From Leptospira sp. GIMC2001 (lineage in GTDB: Bacteria; Spirochaetota; Leptospiria; Leptospirales; Leptospiraceae), in the NCBI RefSeq assembly GCF_028462125.1, contig NZ_CP115468.1, forward strand, positions 1,416,112 through 1,480,111: a stretch of DNA of 64,000 nt. Reading direction: 5' to 3'. A program made the position numbers and the translations under genes. Of the stretch, positions 8,988 through 17,669 are shown one piece after another; the stretch's first letter is position 1, and each line of letters begins with the position of its first letter. A model generated the notes under the pieces. It had not been told where the DNA came from. It saw nothing but the letters and a program-made list of their open reading frames with translations, and made no database searches.

Positions 8988-9699
8988 TATTAGCCTCCTT
9001 AAACCAATTCACTTTTTGAAAATCTAAAGATTGAAAGTCAATTCTGAATCCATTAAAATCATTAAGATTCAAATAATGTAAATAATTAATGAGATCAATT
9101 GCTATACTATTGTTATTTAATTCATATAAATCGGGGATTACATTTTCCCAATTTAATGAAAATATTGAATACTTTTTTCCTATTAACATTTCAGATTCTT
9201 CCATATCATAATCAGAATTATATGCAGTAAGGTAAATTATCGGTCCTATAATACCTTTAAAACTTTTAATTGTTTCATCATAAAAATCTTTTAATGAATT
9301 ATTTATAGACCTATAATATGATAAAAGCTGATCTTTTTCTCCAAATCTTAACTTCCCACTGTTAAATTTTGCCTCTATGAGGATAAGAATTCCATCATCA
9401 TAAATCTCATTAAATAAAACTAAGATTAAATCTGGTTCTCCTTCAGTTTTATGTTTTGGCCAAAAAAATAATTTGAACTTTTTATAATTATTCAGATTGC
9501 AATTGTATTTAATCTCAATATAGTCATTTAATAGTATTTGAGGATGATCGTCATACAAAATCGATTTAGCTTTTTCTAAAAATTTAATTAAGATTCTTTC
9601 TTTCTCCAAATATTCCATTCTTTCGAAAAATATACTTGTCAATGAATCTTCTGCATAAAGCGATTGATGAACCTTACCATTTAAGAATGCTTTTATCAT
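8980..9699 (-). CDS. PD-(D/E)XK nuclease-like protein
   Basis: A 239-aa soluble protein. Residues ~86-112 read EPDLILVLFNEIYDDG then ILILIEAKFNSGK, matching the D...E-x-K core of PD-(D/E)XK nucleases, followed by DQLLSYYR, a common helix after that core. It is the first gene of a two-gene minus-strand unit transcribed away from palindrome A. The nuclease fold is inferred from motif spacing; the substrate is unknown. Confidence 0.55.
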   Translation of the reverse strand: MIKAFLNGKVHQSLYAEDSLTSIFFERMEYLEKERILIKFLEKAKSILYDDHPQILLNDYIEIKYNCNLNNYKKFKLFFWPKHKTEGEPDLILVLFNEIYDDGILILIEAKFNSGKLRFGEKDQLLSYYRSINNSLKDFYDETIKSFKGIIGPIIYLTAYNSDYDMEESEMLIGKKYSIFSLNWENVIPDLYELNNNSIAIDLINYLHYLNLNDFNGFRIDFQSLDFQKVNWFKEANNE

Positions 9700-9786
9700 A
9701 TTTTGCTCTTTTTAGTTACCACTAATACCTTTCTCATCTTTAATTCTCCTCGAAACAGTTCGAGCTTACTTTAAATATACTTCTGA

Positions 9787-9807
9787 TTCGGAAGTTTTTT
9801 TTCCGAT
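9787..9807. promoter_or_regulatory. Palindrome A: TTCGGAA-N7-TTCCGAt, divergent promoter
   Basis: TTCGGAA (9787-9793), 7 bp, TTCCGAT (9801-9807). On the + side a -10-like GATAAT starts 18 bp after the site (9826-9831) and leads to the gene at 9887. On the - side the corresponding place (9763-9768) holds a weak TAAGCT. One of four sites in the island with the same sequence and geometry. Confidence 0.7.
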
Positions 9808-9886
9808 AAAAGTATTCATATATGAGATAATAAGCATTGACTGATCAGTTTTCTTAAACTGAAATTAGCAAAATTAGGACAGAAAA

Positions 9887-10405
9887 ATGACCAAAGAAAA
9901 ATTAATGCAAAACTCTATTTTTAGAAAAATATGGGAAAGAGAAACACTGAGTGAAATTATGGATCAAATTTTGATGCAGGCTATGATTGGGCTAACAAAA
10001 GATAAGAAAAGCATTTTAGTATTTCATCTTGAAAAGGTCTTAGAGTATTTGGGAATTAGCATAACTTATAGAACGGTTTTCTTTGACTTTGGTGCAAACA
10101 TCTTGAGAATCAATAAAGATCTATGGACAGATAAGGAAAAAGAAGAAGACTTCCCAATGCTGGATAATCATTGGAATCTGCTGAGCAACTACAATGGAGA
10201 ATTTGATAATGAGGATATCGCAAATCTAAATCTCGGACAATATGTAGCAAATGGAATTAAGATTTTTCTTGAACTTCATGAGGAGGAAAAGCCTAATTTT
10301 GCTTATGCATTCATAGATTTTTTTCAATATTTTAACGAATTTATACGAAATGAAGATTTTGAAACAATTGAAGATGAACTTAATTACTTAGAGGAGGAAC
10401 TATGA
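9887..10405 (+). CDS. Hypothetical 172-aa acidic protein
   Basis: A soluble, mainly helical acidic protein without a recognised domain. It is driven from palindrome A and preceded by a Shine-Dalgarno-like AGGACAG. Its 3' end overlaps (ATGA-type) a 13-codon frame at 10402-10443 preceded by GAGGAGG, probably the surviving start of a gene that was cut away. Confidence 0.6.
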   Translation: MTKEKLMQNSIFRKIWERETLSEIMDQILMQAMIGLTKDKKSILVFHLEKVLEYLGISITYRTVFFDFGANILRINKDLWTDKEKEEDFPMLDNHWNLLSNYNGEFDNEDIANLNLGQYVANGIKIFLELHEEEKPNFAYAFIDFFQYFNEFIRNEDFETIEDELNYLEEEL

Positions 10406-10443
10406 TTCTTCGTAGTGTGTTTGATTTTAAAAAAATCCCCTAG
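10402..10443 (+). pseudogene. Start remnant of a lost gene (13 codons)
   Basis: A strong GAGGAGG ribosome binding site inside the end of the preceding gene leads to ATG at 10402 and a 13-codon peptide (MILRSVFDFKKIP) ending in TAG. The arrangement looks like a translationally coupled second gene whose body was deleted when the minus-strand neighbour was joined. Confidence 0.3.
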
Positions 10444-10904
10444 CCTATTCTACTCATTAATATTCTGACTATCCTTTCCCATTCATTAAATTGTTCAGGA
10501 TTAAAAAGAATTAATTCTCCTTTAAAATCTTTAGCGCCATTCTTCTCTCTATCATCAACAAGAAAATCACCCATATTAAGATTCTTATGGTGGGAAAGAA
10601 TTAATCTTTTGTATAAAACTGAGCTCGGATCTTTACCAAAGTATTTTTGTATCCATTCCAATTTTTCAGACCAAGCACTTGGATTCATCCAAGGCGAAGT
10701 TGAAAGCACATAGGTATCGAAATACTTAACCAATTTATGAATTGCTTCAATTGCTCCTGACTTAGGTTCCATAAGGGAAAATATTCCCGGAGCTTCATCA
10801 AAGCGTCCTTCATATTCTTTTCGTTTAGCTTCATTCAATTTTTGAATTCCGGTCGGGAAATCGACTATTACATTATCCATATCCAAATACAAAATCTTTT
10901 TCAT
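10440..10904 (-). CDS. 5'(3')-deoxyribonucleotidase-like HAD phosphatase
   Basis: A 154-aa HAD-family protein. Motif I is YLDMDNVIVDFPTG with nucleophile and acid Asp at D8 and D10; motif II is around YVLSTSPW; the last motif is GDFLVDDREKNGA. The size and the order of motifs match NT5C-type nucleotidases, which dephosphorylate deoxynucleotides. In this island it could deplete dNTPs during infection, but that is inference. It is adjacent to and codirectional with the WYL regulator, 74 bp downstream. Confidence 0.8.
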   Translation of the reverse strand: MKKILYLDMDNVIVDFPTGIQKLNEAKRKEYEGRFDEAPGIFSLMEPKSGAIEAIHKLVKYFDTYVLSTSPWMNPSAWSEKLEWIQKYFGKDPSSVLYKRLILSHHKNLNMGDFLVDDREKNGAKDFKGELILFNPEQFNEWERIVRILMSRIG

Positions 10905-10978
10905 TGCTTTTCAAAAACCATTTTTATTATGACCACTTACTCCAATTATTAAATCCAGAACATAATATTTTCAGAAAA

Positions 10979-12031
10979 TTACCTTTCTAAATCATAGAAA
11001 TGATTGAGCTCTTTCAATTCCTTAACGAATCGATCAGCTGCATCTTGAGGCGATGTCAATTTTATAAAGGTTCCATAATTAAAAAGTAGATCAAATATCT
11101 TTCTCTCATTATGAGATGATATAGAAATTCTAGACCATTGGTTGCGTTTTGCATTTCCAATAACTATTACATCGAAGAGTTGAGTGTGCTTGAAAAAATC
11201 TAAGTTTCTATTACTAATTTCGAATTCATAAGTGATTTCATCTTTTGAAAACTTAGCTTGAGGATCTGACTGCAAATAATCCTTGAGATTGAAAAATTCA
11301 TTTCCTTGATTGTAATTTTCTATTGCATTCCTTAAATCAATTTTAAAACCTTTTATCCTGCTTACGAGAAAAGATTTTGTCTTATTGTCTTTTAGGTCTT
11401 TACCAAGAAGACTCAAATGGCCCTCCGTTGATACTATTAAATATGGATAGATCTTTCTGGCTGTTTCTGTTAAAAACATAGCCTTACTATATTGGATTTC
11501 TATAGGAAATTTTCCTTGAATCGCATAACGAATTGCGACTAGAAAATACAATAAGTCTCCTGGTGTGTTCCAATTCCTGATGACCAACTCTAGGGAAGAA
11601 TCATTATAAGAATGAGCGAATCCAACAAGATAATCTTTGCATATTGAATGAATTCGAATTAGATTTTGCTCATAAGTGGCATCTAAAGTCTTATCTTGGA
11701 AACTTATATTTAGCCCAAACTTTTGAGAAACCAAGGAAAGATAAGGTTCGTATCGTTTGCGAATCTTTTCGGTAACAGAAGTTTTCGTTTCACTTTCAAA
11801 AGATTTACTAAAATTGTGGTTTTTATTAAGCCAAGAATAAGAGTGTAACTCGTCCAAAAATAAATATAATTCACCCGCTTTGATTATCTTATTCTTTATC
11901 GACTTATCTTGCTTAGCGGATAAAGATTCTTGATTTGGTTTGAAAATCCATTCTCTTGCAAATGCAAATGCTTCCAGACCATATCTAATTTGGTAAAGTT
12001 CCGTAGATTTTACTTCTTTTTCTTTTTTCAT
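10979..12031 (-). CDS. WYL-domain transcriptional regulator
   Basis: A 350-aa protein. The N-terminal ~150 residues are charged and helical. The central part (LLYFLVAIRYAIQGKFPIEIQYSKA...ARKIYPYLIVSTEGHLSLLGKDL) has the pattern of a WYL ligand-binding domain, and the C-terminal segment (FNYGTFIKLTSPQDAADRFVKEL) matches the domain that follows WYL in defence-associated repressors of the BrxR/CapW type. It is the only obvious transcription factor in the palindrome-controlled island, hence a candidate controller. However, its own upstream region has a different inverted repeat. Confidence 0.65.
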   Translation of the reverse strand: MKKEKEVKSTELYQIRYGLEAFAFAREWIFKPNQESLSAKQDKSIKNKIIKAGELYLFLDELHSYSWLNKNHNFSKSFESETKTSVTEKIRKRYEPYLSLVSQKFGLNISFQDKTLDATYEQNLIRIHSICKDYLVGFAHSYNDSSLELVIRNWNTPGDLLYFLVAIRYAIQGKFPIEIQYSKAMFLTETARKIYPYLIVSTEGHLSLLGKDLKDNKTKSFLVSRIKGFKIDLRNAIENYNQGNEFFNLKDYLQSDPQAKFSKDEITYEFEISNRNLDFFKHTQLFDVIVIGNAKRNQWSRISISSHNERKIFDLLFNYGTFIKLTSPQDAADRFVKELKELNHFYDLER

Positions 12032-12050
12032 TTTTTAAGGTATTTATTAA

Positions 12051-12078
12051 ATTTAACTTCACACTCGCAAAGTTAAAT
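12051..12078. promoter_or_regulatory. Inverted repeat upstream of WYL gene
   Basis: ATTTAACTT (12051-12059), 10 bp, AAGTTAAAT (12070-12078): perfect 9-bp arms, 20 bp upstream of the WYL start. It is a plausible autoregulatory operator. It differs from TTCGGAA-N7-TTCCGAA. Confidence 0.5.
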
Positions 12079-12146
12079 ATTTTTCATACTTAATTTTTAA
12101 AAATTAGTTAGTTTTTCACGGTTGCAGTTGCTATAAAAAAAGAAAA

Positions 12147-14111
12147 TTATATTTTTCCCAAAATTTTCATCCAATTTTCCCAAATCAAAACCATAGCAAA
12201 AGTATCCAATTCACAATACTTCAATAATGATTTACGAATTGCTTCTTGGATCTTAGGGTATTTATGGTAGTTTAAAATGATGCCGTAGGCCGAAAGTGCT
12301 GCTCCGCCATCTGATATTGTTTGGAGAGATAAATTACCTTGCAATGTCTTTAACTTAGGATCCAATTCCTCAACATCAAAAATAGCCGGAAGAAGTTTAT
12401 AAGGATTGGCAACCTCACCATCATTTATGTAAGTTATCCACTTCTGATTTGAAAAATTTAGACTTGAAATCTTACTAGTTCCATAAATCGGTTTTGAATA
12501 TTTTTCTTTGATATATTCAGAAGATTGAATAATCGCAGGTAGTACTGACTTGATAGAATTGGATCCGCCCATCAAAGGATGATAGTGGTAGCGAATCACT
12601 AATTTCAATAAGTCAATCATATTCCTTTCGCCTGCAACCTTTTCACCCGAATTCGATTCAACCTGCGCTATGCTTCGGATAAATTTCATCAGAGACTTCT
12701 TATCTTTAATGGAAGATTGTTCGAGTTGGTTGTAGATACTATTTAAGATAGTATTTTCATGACTTGCATATCTAAAGATAGCCCCATTATCATTTTCTAA
12801 TTCTTTTTTTAGTGCTCGAATAAAATGAAAGTTAGGAAATTCGTTTGGATCCGTATGTAAAAATTGTCCTTTGTGTTCAATTTGACCATCTTCATGCAGT
12901 ATATGATGAGAAAACTGAAAGGCGATTCCTTCATAAGGTCTCATACCTTTGAAAAATGGAATAGCGACAGAAGTAGTTTCAAAATCTATAAAATGAAGAG
13001 GATAAAGAACCGAATCCATAAATCTTCTCAAATCATTTAACTCTAAAATGTCGGAGGTATGATTGGATTGAATACTTTGTACCTGATGCCATTGCCTCTT
13101 TCCTTGTGACATGCCATCTTCAGATAACTGATCATCGAAATCAGACTCTTTCATTTGATCGATAAAATATATTCCTTGTTTGAGCTTATCTCGTTTTCCT
13201 CTATAATTCCAAATATCAAAAATAAACTTCCTCTCAAAATCAGACTCTGTAAGATTCGCCTGCTCCTTCCAACATTCCTTAAAGCCACTCTTTGAACCTG
13301 ATTCCATCTCAGGCTCTGATGTGTAGAATTCGCAATGCTGGCAATGCATTCCTATATCAGAAGGAATTTTCTTATCTTGGCTGTACTGAGATGCAAAATA
13401 ATTTATATTAGGAATAAAATCATCTTCTTGGTGAATCAATTCGATTGTAGAGTCCACAGGAATTTCAATTAGAATCCTATTTCCAAGTCCTATCTCATTT
13501 AACTTTTGTGAATCAATCTTTACTTCGCTTCGGCCATGATTGTTTTGGATTTCAAAAATAGAATTCAATCCATTTACACTTGCTACTGAATTCTTATCCA
13601 CTAAAAGTATACTTGCAGAAATATCATATTCAGGAAAGGCATTCATTAGAACATATTTCTGGAAGGCAATATCATCTAAGTAAGACTTGTACTCTGGATA
13701 AATATTGCCCTTCGAATTATAAAAATCAGCTTCGGATGAACCAGAAAAGGACTTCGCCTTAACTTCAATAATTTGAATTAGATGGTCTTTCTTTACGAGA
13801 ATATCAGCACGGATAAAAAGACTTTCAAACTTTACTGCACCTTCAAAGATTATAACATCTTTATTCTTTAATAATGCATTCGTTTTATCTAATGCTGTAT
13901 CATAGTCAATTTCCACAATATCATTTGTGAGATTCTGATCATAATAAAACTTTGCTAATTCACCAACTTGAAACCCACCCTCTGCTAAACTTTGTAAAAA
14001 CGAATCACCTTGGCTTTGATCAGGGTATTCCAATTTGCCCGAATAAAATAACTTAGTGGGACAATCCCTGGCAATTTGAAATCTTGATTTAGTAAGGTAT
14101 CGTTTTTTCAT
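12147..14111 (-). CDS. DUF2779 protein: Cas4-like nuclease plus RNase H-like exonuclease
   Basis: A 654-aa protein with the DUF2779 architecture. An N-terminal part (LTKSRFQIARDCPTKLFY with C17) and IRADILVKKDHLIQIIEVKAKS (D103, E116, K118) form a PD-(D/E)XK nuclease. A Cys cluster (HCQHCEF, later ECW) probably binds an Fe-S centre with C17, as in Cas4/AddB. The C-terminal half (LHFIDFETTSVAIPFF, YASHENTILN, CELDTFAMVLIWE) is a DEDD RNase H-like exonuclease. It is transcribed from palindrome B, divergent from the 908-aa protein; a -10 TAAAAT lies at 14130-14135. A defence role is likely but inferred. Confidence 0.85.
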   Translation of the reverse strand: MKKRYLTKSRFQIARDCPTKLFYSGKLEYPDQSQGDSFLQSLAEGGFQVGELAKFYYDQNLTNDIVEIDYDTALDKTNALLKNKDVIIFEGAVKFESLFIRADILVKKDHLIQIIEVKAKSFSGSSEADFYNSKGNIYPEYKSYLDDIAFQKYVLMNAFPEYDISASILLVDKNSVASVNGLNSIFEIQNNHGRSEVKIDSQKLNEIGLGNRILIEIPVDSTIELIHQEDDFIPNINYFASQYSQDKKIPSDIGMHCQHCEFYTSEPEMESGSKSGFKECWKEQANLTESDFERKFIFDIWNYRGKRDKLKQGIYFIDQMKESDFDDQLSEDGMSQGKRQWHQVQSIQSNHTSDILELNDLRRFMDSVLYPLHFIDFETTSVAIPFFKGMRPYEGIAFQFSHHILHEDGQIEHKGQFLHTDPNEFPNFHFIRALKKELENDNGAIFRYASHENTILNSIYNQLEQSSIKDKKSLMKFIRSIAQVESNSGEKVAGERNMIDLLKLVIRYHYHPLMGGSNSIKSVLPAIIQSSEYIKEKYSKPIYGTSKISSLNFSNQKWITYINDGEVANPYKLLPAIFDVEELDPKLKTLQGNLSLQTISDGGAALSAYGIILNYHKYPKIQEAIRKSLLKYCELDTFAMVLIWENWMKILGKI

Positions 14112-14153
14112 AGAAATGTAATTCTAGATATTTTACTTTAAATGAATATTATA

Positions 14154-14174
14154 TTCGGAAATTAATCTTCCGAA
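14154..14174. promoter_or_regulatory. Palindrome B: TTCGGAA-N7-TTCCGAA, divergent promoter
   Basis: Perfect copy, extended to ATATTCGGAA / TTCCGAATAT (14151-14177). -10 TATAAT at 14193-14198 starts 18 bp after the site on the + side; -10 TAAAAT at 14130-14135 ends 18 bp before it on the - side. The + start codon (14205) lies 7 nt after the -10, so the 908-aa gene is probably read from a leaderless mRNA. Confidence 0.8.
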
Positions 14175-14204
14175 TATAAAGAATTTATTCTGTATAATAC
14201 TTCT

Positions 14205-16931
14205 ATGCCTTTCTTCGATACTAAAGATATTGCGAAAATTGGAATCCAAAATGGAATTTCTAAGAAACAAATAAACGGATTTCAAGCTTTTGTTGACATT
14301 GATAACCTTAAAGAATCACCCCTAGGTTTTCAAGAAGTATTTAAATCCTTTTGTGAAAGTGGGAATTCTAACTGGCTTAATCCGAGCTTGATATGGAATC
14401 GACTGGATGAGATATTAGCGAAATTCCAAGCTGATCGAAGTCTTCTGCATCATTTCCGAGATTTATTAGCTGCCTCAGTCCGAATTGGACTTTCTCCACA
14501 TTCATTCTTTAAATATGTAATTAGTCCTCGATTATCTCGTGACTACGATTGGAGAAGTTGGGAAGTAAAACATATCCCTGCATTTCATTCTATTATAGCC
14601 TTAATTGCAACACTTAAAGAACATGAAAGATATAAAAAAGATCAGATAGAAGGCGCCTTCAAGATTTTATCATCAGACATTGTTTTAACAAAGTATATAG
14701 CTTATCCAATTGCACATACACCTATTGACTTGTTATCAAATAGTGTATTTTGTAAATCATATATAGATATTTGGTTAAAAATTCAATTTTCGAATCCTCT
14801 ATTTTTCCATTTTCTAAAATTAAACATCTTTCCAATTTTGAAAAAGTTTTCAGCTGTGTGGAGCACAAATCAGATTACTTCCTTACTAAAAAAATTACCT
14901 GAACTTGAGGCGACCTTTCAGAAAGAATTTTCACAAAAGGAAAAAGAATGGAGACGAATTCCAAAGCTTTCAATTTATTCGATCGATTTTGAGCATGGAT
15001 TTTTGGAGAGAAAGAAATCAGGTTTTAATAAAATTGACTATTATCGTGAAATTTCTTCTTTTATAAATATTCTACAAAGCCTAGCGACAAAACGAGTGGG
15101 AATTTTCTTTCTCGATTATCTTGGAAGAAGGTTAGTAATTCATAAAGATCCAAAAAAATATGAAGCAGCGATCGAACTGATTCAAAGTCTCAAAGATCGA
15201 ACAGGCTTATCTATTTACTTCTGGCATTTTAGAAAATTTTTTAAAATGAAATATGAAGACAGGGAAAAATATCCAAAATTCATTTCAGAAAATGATGGAA
15301 TGGATCCAGAATACAAAATTATCTTAGATAGAATATTTGATGAGGAATTAATCACCGACAAATCAAAATACCAAAATCACGAGTATATGTCTAAACTCCA
15401 GGCTATTCTAAAAGAACTAAAGATGGATGATTTATTCCACAATCAGAACGTAAGTCCTCGATTAGTTTTAAAAGAATTTTTAAAAAAATCTAAATTAGAA
15501 GTAAGAGATTTAATTCAATCGGCTATTGATGATTGTTTAGATGGAAACGATAGAAGTTGGCATCTAGAAAAATGTGTTCAATTAGATAGAATTTCTAAAA
15601 ATTTATTTTTTCTTTTCAAATCCTATATTATTCGAGGATTTTCTGCTTTCCAGGAGATAAATTGGTTAGGACATAAAAATAATAGCTCTTCCTTTAATCA
15701 TCATTGGGAAGCTTATAAGGATGTACACAAATCACCTAGCCTGCGCTTCTTTTATGATTTTCTATTCAAAAAAAGGAACTCGGATGATACAAATAAAAAA
15801 CAAGAAGAAGTGATCCGACAAAAAATAAATATCGATAACTTTGAATATTTTCATATTTTAACTGAATTTGGTGCATCTACTAATATAAATACGTTCTTCA
15901 CTTATTTCCAAAAGAAGCTACTTTCTATACGAAAATCGATTCAAGAGCTAAAAAATCATTCTCTTGAGGTAGACAAGTCAGAACTTAATAAAATACAAAA
16001 ATCGATTCTACATTTAGAAAGAAAGCATTCCAATTTAGTGGAATTGTTAGAGTTAGCAAGAGTCAAAAATGGCTCTCTGCAAAAAATTTTACTGATAATC
16101 CTGTTTCCAAATTTCTTCAGTATCAAAGATCAAGAAACTAAAGAATTTTATCAATTTCTTATTGAATCAAATTCAGATAGAAAAGAATTGGAATTTCTTA
16201 ATAAATTTATTTTCGAAGATGTAGTTATTGATCGAATTTCACTCCCGCAGATTGAATCTATATGCAGAATTGTAGAAGAAATATCACAATCCACAATGCA
16301 AGAAATTGGAATAAAGGAAAACATATCGGACATTCAGAATAGCGAATTTTTCAAACTTCTTAAGCCATATTCACTTGTTAAATCGAAAGAACTGAATGTA
16401 AATGCGATTGATGCTGCCATCAAGAAATTATTCAATCTGAATAAAATGATCAAAGAAAAAGATAAATGGATAGATTCCGTTCATTCTAAAGAATCAACTA
16501 ATTCAAATCCTTTATTTCAATACAGAATAGTTCTGAATAAATCACCACTAGATTCTTACTATGGAACTATGGGTGGAATATGCCTTGCCCAATATCCAAA
16601 ATTAATTATAGAAACAAGACTATTCAACTTTCGAATAGTTGATTTGAAAAGAAAAGACATAATGGGCTCAATGCTAGGATACTATATTAACACTCCGATT
16701 CCCAAACTAAAAATCGATCGATACCTAAGTGTATTTGCAATCAATCCATTATTAAGCTTTTTAACAAAACTAGGCGGCAAAGATAAAATTCTTTTTTATC
16801 TACATATTCGTAAATCTTTAGAGGAATTTGCTAAACAGTTTAACATTCCTATTTTACTTGCAGGAGCAGATGGAACGTTTGGATTGATATCTGAATATCC
16901 TAATTTTTCTTCCATAATATTAAAAAATTGA
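14205..16931 (+). CDS. Large protein of unknown function (908 aa)
   Basis: A Lys/Phe/Ile-rich soluble protein without membrane segments. No standard ATPase or nuclease motif was found. A coiled, charged region spans ~residues 570-640 (KKLLSIRKSIQELKNH...LHLERKHSNLVELLELA); the C-terminal ~110 residues are conserved-looking (NPLFQYRIVLNKSPLDSYYG...GAANGT-like GADGTFG). The reading frame ends in an A6 run; a +1 shift there lets the protein continue for another 50 residues to 17079. The gene is divergent from DUF2779 and shares palindrome B, so the two probably form one functional unit. Confidence 0.7.
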   Translation: MPFFDTKDIAKIGIQNGISKKQINGFQAFVDIDNLKESPLGFQEVFKSFCESGNSNWLNPSLIWNRLDEILAKFQADRSLLHHFRDLLAASVRIGLSPHSFFKYVISPRLSRDYDWRSWEVKHIPAFHSIIALIATLKEHERYKKDQIEGAFKILSSDIVLTKYIAYPIAHTPIDLLSNSVFCKSYIDIWLKIQFSNPLFFHFLKLNIFPILKKFSAVWSTNQITSLLKKLPELEATFQKEFSQKEKEWRRIPKLSIYSIDFEHGFLERKKSGFNKIDYYREISSFINILQSLATKRVGIFFLDYLGRRLVIHKDPKKYEAAIELIQSLKDRTGLSIYFWHFRKFFKMKYEDREKYPKFISENDGMDPEYKIILDRIFDEELITDKSKYQNHEYMSKLQAILKELKMDDLFHNQNVSPRLVLKEFLKKSKLEVRDLIQSAIDDCLDGNDRSWHLEKCVQLDRISKNLFFLFKSYIIRGFSAFQEINWLGHKNNSSSFNHHWEAYKDVHKSPSLRFFYDFLFKKRNSDDTNKKQEEVIRQKINIDNFEYFHILTEFGASTNINTFFTYFQKKLLSIRKSIQELKNHSLEVDKSELNKIQKSILHLERKHSNLVELLELARVKNGSLQKILLIILFPNFFSIKDQETKEFYQFLIESNSDRKELEFLNKFIFEDVVIDRISLPQIESICRIVEEISQSTMQEIGIKENISDIQNSEFFKLLKPYSLVKSKELNVNAIDAAIKKLFNLNKMIKEKDKWIDSVHSKESTNSNPLFQYRIVLNKSPLDSYYGTMGGICLAQYPKLIIETRLFNFRIVDLKRKDIMGSMLGYYINTPIPKLKIDRYLSVFAINPLLSFLTKLGGKDKILFYLHIRKSLEEFAKQFNIPILLAGADGTFGLISEYPNFSSIILKN

Positions 16932-17079
16932 AAGAGAATTTAATTCAACTTATATAACAAATGCATTAGGAGCTAATATTTATTATGATTCAGCTTCTTA
17001 TGCCAAGGCATTTCATATAATTAATCCTAAAGATGAAAAATCATTTCATGCATCCAGAATATTGAAAGAGATTTATTAA
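16930..17079 (+). pseudogene. Probable frameshifted 3' end of 14205 gene
   Basis: Reading +1 from the A6 run at 16922-16927 gives EREFNSTYITNALGANIYYD...ASRILKEIY and a TAA at 17077-17079, with protein-like composition and no stop inside. The natural protein may be ~958 aa. Either a sequencing indel, a mutation or a programmed shift at the homopolymer explains it. Confidence 0.5.
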
Positions 17080-17127
17080 AAAATCAAAGCTATTTAAAAA
17101 AATAGATACACTAATATACTAAAAAAT

Positions 17128-17571
17128 CTATTTTAGATTTAAACGATGAGAGAGGATTTTTATTACCGCCGTATTTTCATTGCATTCACGTAGTTTCTTC
17201 AATCTTCGATTACCAATTCTACGATCGCTTGCTTTCAAAATATCGGATAAGCCCCATTTGTCATTTGAAAATATTTTTGAGAATAAGTCTTTAAAAGGTG
17301 TGTTGATATACTCTCTAATTAAATTAGATATATCTGATATTTCATTGATATACGGGTAATTATTGTCACTCAGAAACGGATACTCTTGATTATTAATGAA
17401 ACTTTTGGGGTAATCCCAAATGATTTCCTTATCTAATGTAATCCAATATCGTGGAAAATTTATTTTACTTTTCTGACTAACTTTTTGATAAACTGAACAA
17501 TGAATCTGAATATTCATTTTCGCATCCATCAGTTTATAAATTTCCGATTGCAATTTACTCCATCTACTCAT
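17128..17571 (-). CDS. SF0329-family protein
   Basis: A 147-aa protein whose start (RWSKLQSEIYKLMDAKMNIQIHC, then PRYWITLDKEIIWDYPK) is characteristic of the SF0329 family, a widely scattered family without known function. Transcribed from palindrome C with a perfect -10 TATAAT (17594-17599 on this strand). Confidence 0.75.
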   Translation of the reverse strand: MSRWSKLQSEIYKLMDAKMNIQIHCSVYQKVSQKSKINFPRYWITLDKEIIWDYPKSFINNQEYPFLSDNNYPYINEISDISNLIREYINTPFKDLFSKIFSNDKWGLSDILKASDRRIGNRRLKKLRECNENTAVIKILSHRLNLK

Positions 17572-17617
17572 TTTCTAATTTACCTTCCGTACAATTATAT
17601 CAAGTAAGATATGAGTT

Positions 17618-17638
17618 TTCGGAATTATATTTTCCGAA
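17618..17638. promoter_or_regulatory. Palindrome C: TTCGGAA-N7-TTCCGAA, divergent promoter
   Basis: Perfect copy. On the - side TATAAT (17594-17599) is exactly 18 bp away; on the + side TATAAT (17658-17663) is 19 bp away. The + ATG at 17670 is 7 nt after the -10, again predicting a leaderless transcript. Confidence 0.8.
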
Positions 17639-17669
17639 TTCTGTTCTCAGAATATGATATAATATAATT

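Noticed and set aside
8472..9699. Type II toxin-antitoxin interpretation of the nuclease-like pair
   Set aside because: Both proteins are too large and neither has a DNA-binding antitoxin pattern.
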